Below are positions 57,709-64,000 of a stretch of 64,000 bases of DNA, piece after piece. Made by a program: the position numbers and the translations under genes. The number at the start of each line of letters is the position of its first letter. Within the stretch, counting starts at the first letter, position 1. Source of the DNA: Rhynchospora pubera. Lineage: Eukaryota > Streptophyta > Magnoliopsida > Poales > Cyperaceae. The notes beneath the pieces were generated by a model. That model worked only from the letters and a program-made list of their open reading frames with translations. It had not been told where the DNA came from and ran no database searches. The stretch spans positions 289,777,074 through 289,841,073 of the forward strand of contig CM051460.1 in NCBI GenBank assembly GCA_028095005.1, read 5' to 3'.

Positions 57709-57782
57709 TACACATCCTGAAACGTTCCAGAACGATGTCAAATTGTACACATCCTGAAACGTTCCAGAACGATGTCAAATTC
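57709..57782. repeat. 37-bp tandem duplication with TTCCAGAA boxes
   Basis: Two adjacent units containing CCTGAAACGTTCCAGAACG. Each has one nTTCnnGAAn pair. Confidence 0.92.
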
Positions 57783-58299
57783 TCAAGAATGCTGACTACT
57801 ACTGTGCACGAACTAGACCTGTAAAATTGGAAATTCTAATTTAAGGCATAACCAAGACTTGGGAGAGCTCCCACGTTGTCTTAGACATAAAATGATGCAC
57901 TGATTGATTACTGCATGAATCATGTTAATTACTTGATTATTTATAAATACTATTGTCCACGGCCGCAAGGGCTTAGAAAGTTAGAAGAAACCGTAATGCA
58001 TGTCAGATATGAACTGAAAGCATGATATATCACGTATTATGTATTACGCTTATTTATGTGCCTGTTGCTTGATTAAATATTTTCTCTTTCGATCAATTTA
58101 TCATGAGTGCCACTGTTTCATTATGTGAAGATATCTCGGCTCAAACTTAAAACCATACTGTGAAATTTGCATTTTTTTTCTAACTTTTCATCTTTTGGGT
58201 TGCAAATCGGTGCTGATGAGTGTAATAAAACCTTCAAACAATCAAGCAATCATATGTCTAAAATATAAAGGTCGCTAATCCAAAAATAGTTGGCGTTCC
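57783..58299. other. Intergenic, nothing recognised
   Basis: No ORF of note. Confidence 0.55.
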
Positions 58300-58540
58300 C
58301 CATCCAACTTGTTTTCTTCTCTGCCCTGCTTCTTATGCACTCTCCCTTCCCTCCATTCTCCTCTCCTTCTATCTTGGATCGCGAACGCTTCCCCCTCATC
58401 TGCACATCTCACGTCACGAACGCCTCTCCCTCGCACTTCACCCGCCTCTTTTCTCCCTCTCATCCAAGTCCCCTCCCCTCCCTTCTTTCCTTCCCCACTT
58501 TCTCCCTTCTCTCACCTCTCTCCTTCCTCTCCAAGACCGC
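58300..58540. repeat. Pyrimidine-rich block
   Basis: About 240 bp dominated by C/T (CCTCCATTCTCCTCTCC, TCCCCTCCCCTCCCTTC). The overlapping plus-strand frames encode only Ser/Pro/Leu/Phe low complexity and are not convincing genes. Confidence 0.85.
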
Positions 58541-58599
58541 CTCAAACACTCTATTTTTCTGCGTTGTTTTTTAATATACTTCCTTGCCAACTATAAGTA

Positions 58600-59265
58600 C
58601 TCTCTTAGTGCAAAATAAATACTCACTTATAATGTATGATAATGTAACTTTACAATATACTCCCTTATTAAAAAATAAATACTCCCTTGTATATATTGTT
58701 TTACTCTCATAAAATCATTAGTTACTCACTTAAATTAACTACGCGTTTAAATCTATTGCTTACTCCCTTTCCTTATACATATTATTTACTTCCTTATGCA
58801 CATATTTACTCTCTTGTTTGATATTAGTTACTCCATTAAATGAAAATGCGTATTTATACTCCCTCTTTAATTTATTGGATACTCCATTTATCTTATTAGT
58901 TACTCCCTCACAAGTAATTATTTACTTTCATAATACAAATAAAATGCTCCCTTATGACATACAACTATGTAATTTATATAAAATTCTCTCTTATAAAAAT
59001 ATATATACTCCCGAGTCCAATTAAAATACTTTCTTGAATGTTTGAATTACTCCCTTATATTGTTTACCTACTCACACAACAAAAATGCTTATTTTAACTT
59101 ATTAGATAAACTTTTCATCTTATTATTTACTCGTCTTATCAATTATTATATACTCCCATTTCAAGAATTATATATTCCATAACAAAACATATATAATTGT
59201 TCATGTAAATTGATTAGATACTTCCTTATATTTATTATTTACTCTCTTATAATTATTAAGTTACC
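58600..59265. repeat. Array of degenerate TACTCCCTTA motifs
   Basis: TACTC(C/T)CTTA or close variants recur more than 20 times at irregular 20-45 bp spacing, e.g. 58651, 58679, 58762, 58859, 58903, 59048 and 59150. The DNA between is AT-rich. Confidence 0.8.
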
Positions 59266-59429
59266 CTTAACTCGTAGCAGAACCAAAACTAAAAATGTAT
59301 TTTTCCTTTTCACCCTTTTCGATCTCTACTTCCTTCTTCCTAAGTTAGATTTAGTCATCTTTCTTTTCTCTCCCTACTCGTCAGGTAAGTACCTGATTGG
59401 ATTGTAAGGTGTTGTGCCAGAATGAGAGG

Positions 59430-59600
59430 TAAGGAGTTAGAAGGAAGAGGAAGGATGCGAGTCCAGTGAGGAGAGGGAGAGGTGAGGGGAGGATAAGGAC
59501 GCGAGTCGCGTGAGGAGAGGAAAAAATGAGGGGAGGCGTGAAGAAAGAAGAGGGAAGGGGAGTCGCATTAGGGAGAGTCGCGTGAAGGAAGCGATCCCCT
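59430..59600. repeat. Purine-rich block
   Basis: GAGGAGAGG/GAGGGGAGG repeats with two GCGAGTC(G/C) and three TCGCGTGA-like units. It is the strand complement in composition of 58300-58540, on the other side of the motif array. Confidence 0.8.
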
Positions 59601-60530
59601 CTGATTGATTGCGTGATTGTGTGAGCCTTTGATTGCTCAGACTAATTTCCCAACATATATAATGTGGCATGATGATGGACGAAAACCAGGGTACAAAGCC
59701 TTGTTGAAGAAAGCACTCTAATGATGGGTACATAAATGGTGAAAATGGCATCCGTTTCGACCTTCCGACCGTTAACGCAACACAATTTAGTTGCTTTCAG
59801 AAAATGAAATGTAACACGAAACAAAAAAATATTTTGTCTCCACTACCACAAAAACTGACTTTTGTAATGGGTCATCCGTAACGCTATCTTTAAAACCCGT
59901 TATAGATCTGCGAAAAATAAGCGGGTGAAAAAAGTGGATCTAATCTGTAACATTTTTTTTATAAATTAAACGTTACAAGTTTTCAGTCAAAAAAAAAGGA
60001 AAAAAATGTCAAAACTTCTGTAACATTTTTTATACAAAAAACGTTACAGATCTGTAATGTTTTTATATAAAAAACGTTACAGATTATTCCTCAATGCCAG
60101 CCGTAACCACACCAAGAAAAATCGAGATTTTCTCTCCTTTTTCATATTTATTTTTTCCACTCCAAAAAATAGCAAAAATAAAAGAAAAACTAAAAATTTT
60201 GAAAAGTTAGAAAAAGAAAAAACAGAAAGAGAAAATTTTAAAAGAAAATTAAAACTAAAAATGTTTGATTACTGAAATAAATCAAAAAAATAAAATTTTT
60301 TTTGATCTATAACGTTTATTTCTCAATAAACGTTACAGATTTTGAAATTTTTTTTGCGGAAACCGCTATATACGAATAATACATACATATATATTGTTCA
60401 TGTAAGGAAAAATACATACGAATTTAATTTTTATGTAAATCCTAGCTCCAATTAGGACTTGATGTAATTTGAGATCATAATACACTATCTACTTTTTTAA
60501 TACATACATATAATTAAGTTGACTATGAAA

Positions 60531-60620
60531 AACATATATGTTTATTATATAATACATACATACATACATTGAATAAGAGTTTAAATAAAATTTTGATACA
60601 TACATACATACATACATACA

Positions 60621-60653
<33 letters not shown>

Positions 60654-60715
60654 GTTTATTATATAATACATACATACATACATTGACTAAGGTAAATAAA
60701 ATTTTGCTATGCTCC
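60531..60715. repeat. (TACA)n microsatellite within a short duplication
   Basis: Pure TACA repeats at 60596-60649. They are flanked by two copies of CATATATGTTTATTATATAA(TACA)nTTGA-type sequence followed by AAATAAAATTTTG. Confidence 0.9.
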
Positions 60716-60804
60716 TGAGTGGTGTAACTAAGGTAAATAAAATTTAGTTAGAATTATATATATGTTTAAAAAAATAACAGATAGAATGTAGCAAATTAAT
60801 ATTA

Positions 60805-61075
60805 TTATATATTTTTTTAAGGTTTGACCAAGATATATTTGATAAGGGAGGAATGGGCTTATATTATTGAACAAAGGAAACTCCAGTCTTAATATTACAT
60901 ATATGTGAGCAAAGAAAACCATTTATATTATTGAACAAACATATTATGTATCTTCAAGTCTTAATATTACATATTAATATTAGACGAAGGAAACTATTAA
61001 GAATATATACACATATCTTAATGTATGTATTTGAAGCCAATGAAGATCCTAAAGATACTAAAGTAGGTGGTCTAT
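60805..61075. repeat. Left arm of large inverted repeat
   Basis: TTTGACCAAGATATATTTGA, ATTAGACGAAGGAAACTATT and GAAGCCAATGAAGATCC recur inverted at 61500-61925. The inner part (61020-61075) spans an ATG-containing frame without recognisable product. Confidence 0.8.
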
Positions 61076-61499
61076 ATATCACCAATTCACCATTTAAGTG
61101 TTTGTGTGTTTTTTTCTTGCATTCTTATCAACTTAATATTATTTATTTAAAAAAATTTATATGTACGAATAGGAGATATGTGTATATATTCTTAATTTAA
61201 AGTTTAATTATTGGGCTTTACATAAGGAGAAAATATATTACAGGATTTATTAAGAAAAAGAAATATAATTATTTTTTGTCCCTTTTTAAAGGTCATCCAA
61301 CGATTATCATTCTTTTAACAATCTTAAAAAGAATTTTTAATGATCTTCATGCTATACTAAATGTCCAATAGTTTCTGTTTTCGTGCTGATTCATGTTTGT
61401 TGTAGTGTCTCACATTGAGAACATTCATTCATAAGGAAATAATTAAACAAATACATAAATAAAAGCAAACAAAAATTCTAGGACTAAAATAAAAATATG

Positions 61500-61930
61500 A
61501 TATTATGCTTTAGCATCTTTAGAATCTTCATTGGCTTCAAATACGTACACTAAAATGGAAAAAGAATAAATAAATCCTCTAAAATAAATCATGGAAGTGT
61601 AATAATAGTATCATAATCGTTTATTATTAATAGTTTCCTTCGTCTAATATTAAGACTTGAAGACACATAAGATGCAATATGCAATATAATTAAAAAGTGA
61701 GCCATTAGCAAATTGATACTATGATGCTAATTGGGTTGGAGTTCAATCTTGAATGTGACTATCAAAATATTCTTCAATTAATTAATCAAGCAAACATCTA
61801 ATATTCCTAGATGATGTACCAATCAGCTACATTAGAAATAAAATAGTTAAGTATCTAGTGGCCAAAAAAATAACAAGGCAAACCGGCAATAATACTATCA
61901 AATATATCTTGGTCAAACCTGAAAAAAATA
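61500..61930. repeat. Right arm of large inverted repeat
   Basis: Inverted match to 60805-61075 with about 150 bp of extra DNA inside. The outer motif AAATATATCTTGGTCAAAC occurs three times (about 61898, 61966, 62001). Confidence 0.8.
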
Positions 61931-62061
61931 TATAATAATATTAATAATATAAATTCCAATATGATCAAATATATCTTGGTCAAACCAGCAATAATACTAT
62001 CAAATATATCTTGGTCAAACAACAAAAAATTTCATTGTTTCTTTTTGAGGAATGGGCTTAA

Positions 62062-62279
62062 TGTACTAATGTTTTATAAAAAAAAGTTTAGGAAGAAGAA
62101 AATGAAAAATTAAAAATAAATTTAGGCCATTCATTTAAGTCGTAATTAATTATAAATATTTATCATTCTGAATAAATGATTTAGATTTAAAAAAATGATT
62201 TAGATTTAAAAAAAGGCCCACCACCTGACTGGTGGGACCTTTTGTATGTCTGCTCAAGCTATTCTATTCTACCGAAATC
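62062..62279. other. Upstream region of the last gene
   Basis: AT-rich, with a small duplication AAATGATTTAGATTTAAAAA. No ORF. Confidence 0.5.
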
Positions 62280-63839
62280 CAGATCTCACTTGTCTCCTCT
62301 CCACTTCGTTTACTTGCTTGCGTTAGCCTTCCAAAAGACTATATATATAGTCTCTATCCGGAAGCTATTTTTCGATTGTGGGACTAACTCTCCACCATAT
62401 TTGAATCCGGATATAGTTTTCGATTTTCCGTCTGCTCCTCACTTGATATATTTGAATCCACTATATTAATTTCCTCTCTCTCTCTACTATATTTCATTTC
62501 CGTCTAACTCTCCACTATATTAATTTCCTTTCTCTCTCTACACTATATCAAACCCTAGCAAAGAGGAAAAGAGGAAAAGCTCCGTCTCCCTCAGAAATCT
62601 CTCGGAAGGCAAAGAGGAGAAGCTCCGTCTCTCTCTCCCTCAGAAATCTCCGTCTCAGGTGGGTTTGCATGCTCAATTTACCTCGCAATTAGCAATTTCT
62701 GAATTCCTTTTGTGGTTGTAGTTGATGATTGATGCTCCAATTAGAACTTTGGGTGTATTTTTCGAATTGATTTAGATGTTCCAATTAGATGCTCCAATTT
62801 CTGAATTCCTTTTGAGGTTGTAGCTTTCAAAGGGGAATGAGTAGTCAGTCTATGGTATGAGTAGCAAGTTGTCTGCGATAAATTGCTTCTTATTTCTTTG
62901 CTTATTCTTAGATGTAAGTTGTGTTGTAGTTATTTTGTACCATGATCTTTTTTGTATTTACATAAGTGAGGATCTTTTAATTAGTCTTAATTTCTTACTA
63001 TTTATATTCTGTTTGTAATGTGCTGAAGTGTTGCACTAGCAGTAACTTAGGACACTTATATATCTATTCTTGATATGGAAACATTGATATATTCTTCATA
63101 TGTTAAGTCTTGATATGGAAACCATTTAGTTGATTTGTTAAGTTATAGAAACATTGATCTATTCTTGATATGGAAACTTCAGTTTTCTTTTTAAACCTGA
63201 CAGATTTTAATGGCCCGTTTAAAGGAGTCAGCCAGGAAGTCGACACACGACATACCTTTCATCCGGAGATCCAGGCAGCAGAGATCAAGGACCCCCGAGC
63301 CCAGCACGAGAAGGGTACAAACACGTTCAGTAATGAGAATAATGCTAGAGAATCAAAGTAGTGAGGCAGAACTTGAGCCACACTCAAATGACCAACCCGA
63401 ACCCGAGCCCCAGCCCCGCACAGTAGAGGAACTAGAGAATGAAAATAGTGAGGCAGAGCATGAGCCAAACTCAAATGACCAACCTGAACCCGAGCCCCGC
63501 ACAACAGAGGCACTAAAGAATGAAAATAGTGAGGCAGAGCTGCCAAGGACGCCTGAGCCCGAGCCTGAGCCACACTCAAATGACCAACCTGAACCCGAGC
63601 CCTGCACAACAGAGGAACCAGAGAATGAAAATAGTGAGGCAGAGCTTCCAAGGACGCCTGAGCCACACTCAAATGACCAACTTGAACCCGAGCCCCGCAC
63701 AGCAGAGGCACCAGAGAATGAAAATAGTGAGGCAGAGCTGCCAAGGACGCCTGAGCCTGAGCCTGAGCCTGAGCCACACTCAAATGGCGAGGAAGAGGAT
63801 GAAATACTCCAAGCAATAATCAACGGGGATAATGGATAA
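62280..63839 (+). CDS. Putative gene: histone H3-tail-like N-terminus plus acidic Glu/Pro repeats
   Basis: A CT-rich 5' leader is followed by a good donor (CGTCTCAG|GTGGGT at 62658/62659) and an acceptor (CTGACAG at 63203), giving a 545-bp leader intron. The coding ATG is at 63210 and the frame runs 209 codons to TAA at 63837-63839. The product begins MARLKESARKST, matching the H3 tail at 9 of the first 12 positions with K4, R8, K9, S10 and T11 kept. A basic stretch (FIRRSRQQRSR) follows, then four to five acidic repeats of the type ENENSEAELPRTPEPEPEPHSNDQ. I do not recognise a family. The acidic tail is unlike H3 or CENH3 and there is no histone fold. More coding sequence probably follows past 63839 by splicing, or the gene is broken. 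Confidence 0.5.
62339..62350 (+). promoter_or_regulatory. TATA-like element
   Basis: CTATATATATAG, followed by CT-rich leader sequence with repeated CTCTCTCT and CTCCGTCTC units as in many plant 5' UTRs. Confidence 0.4.
63361..63790 (+). repeat. Minisatellite-like coding repeats
   Basis: GAATGAAAATAGTGAGGCAG recurs at about 63437, 63511, 63624 and 63717. CACTCAAATGACCAACC-type units lie between them. Unit lengths vary (74-113 bp), so length variation between alleles is likely. Confidence 0.85.
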
Positions 63840-64000
63840 AGGAGGGTTGGGCTTAAGCACAAACTCAGCATGAGCTATCCAGATGATAATGTAAGGGAGA
63901 ATGAGGAGATGAGGGTCAGGAAGAATGCAGCACCGACTCGGAGGATGAGATACCTCTCGACCAGCTGCTGATTGTTAGAAAAAGAAAGAGAGAGGCTGCT
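63840..64000 (+). CDS. Possible continuation of the preceding gene, cut by the window end
   Basis: From about 63908 one frame reads GDEGQEECSTDSEDEIPLDQ and then LLIVRKRKREAA to the last base, with the same acidic-then-basic style as the preceding ORF. It is open to the window end. A short intron or frameshift would be needed to connect it. Confidence 0.3.

Larger units (their letters stand above)
59841..61407. mobile_element. CACTA (En/Spm) non-autonomous element
   Basis: Left end CACTACCACAAAAACTGAC, right end ...ATGTTTGTTGTAGTG. TCTC lies directly outside both ends (59837-59840, 61408-61411), compatible with the 3-bp TSD of this superfamily. 59860-60380 holds the expected subterminal repeats, alternating (C)TGTAACG and CGTTACAG units. 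No transposase. It contains the TACA array and the left half of a later inverted repeat. Confidence 0.72.

Noticed and set aside
58290..58596. Ser/Pro-rich plus-strand ORFs
   Set aside because: Caused by the pyrimidine-rich composition. Both frames are equally open and neither has a domain.
60596..60649. CRISPR-like array
   Set aside because: It is a pure tetranucleotide microsatellite in plant DNA. No spacers or cas genes anywhere in the window.
60489..60683. Met-Tyr-Val-Cys repeat protein on the minus strand
   Set aside because: Translation of a TACA microsatellite.
63259..63871. Long minus-strand ORFs opposite the Glu/Pro repeat gene
   Set aside because: Repeat-driven antisense frames. 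The plus frame has the leader intron, a good ATG and the patterned N-terminus.

Overview
The window is plant nuclear DNA. It is AT-rich, intron-bearing and packed with transposable elements, and it holds a six-exon MIKC-type MADS-box gene, several plant transposon classes and an endogenous badnavirus-like genome. The MADS domain ([18 protein letters not shown]... [18 protein letters not shown]) resembles the monocot FLC-clade proteins (OsMADS51/ODDSOC type). With the endogenous badnavirus this makes a monocot the better guess, but the species cannot be fixed from the sequence alone.

Layout. (1) 1-16740 and 26287-43024 are two near-identical copies of one segment, in direct orientation and 26286 bp apart. 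The left edge of copy 1 lies outside the window. Each copy carries, in order, part of a Mutator-like element (MULE), a gag-only copia element of 1.6 kb, the MADS gene on the minus strand with LINE and hAT insertions in its 5.3-kb first intron, a 0.9-kb hAT element just upstream of the gene, and a foldback element. (2) 16741-26286 lies between the copies. It holds a solo LTR with perfect target-site duplication (TSD), a small MULE MITE, a truncated gypsy-type element with its 3' LTR, a hAT-like MITE, and the left half of the second MULE, whose terminal inverted repeats (TIRs) are about 0.6 kb. (3) 43025-55500 holds inverted-repeat remnants, a second solo LTR of the same family, and about 7.3 kb of integrated caulimovirid DNA. 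The viral block is circularly permuted. ORF2 is intact, ORF3 is interrupted by four in-frame stops with no frameshift, and an extra small ORF lies 3' of RNase H, followed by promoter, poly(A) and primer-site-like signals. (4) 55500-62200 is non-coding and repeat-rich: a foldback MITE, a striking array of TACTCCCTTA-like motifs between pyrimidine and purine blocks, a CACTA element, and large inverted repeats. (5) 62280 to the end looks like the 5' part of a plus-strand gene. Its product begins with a close match to the histone H3 tail and continues into acidic Glu/Pro repeats.

The only convincingly intact host gene is the duplicated MADS-box gene. The 62.3-64 kb gene is plausible but cut by the window end. 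The most unusual signals are the H3-tail mimic, the viral ORF3-downstream ORF with its own splice-acceptor-like upstream sequence, the inverted repeats bracketing the virus, and the uneven distribution of differences between the two segment copies.
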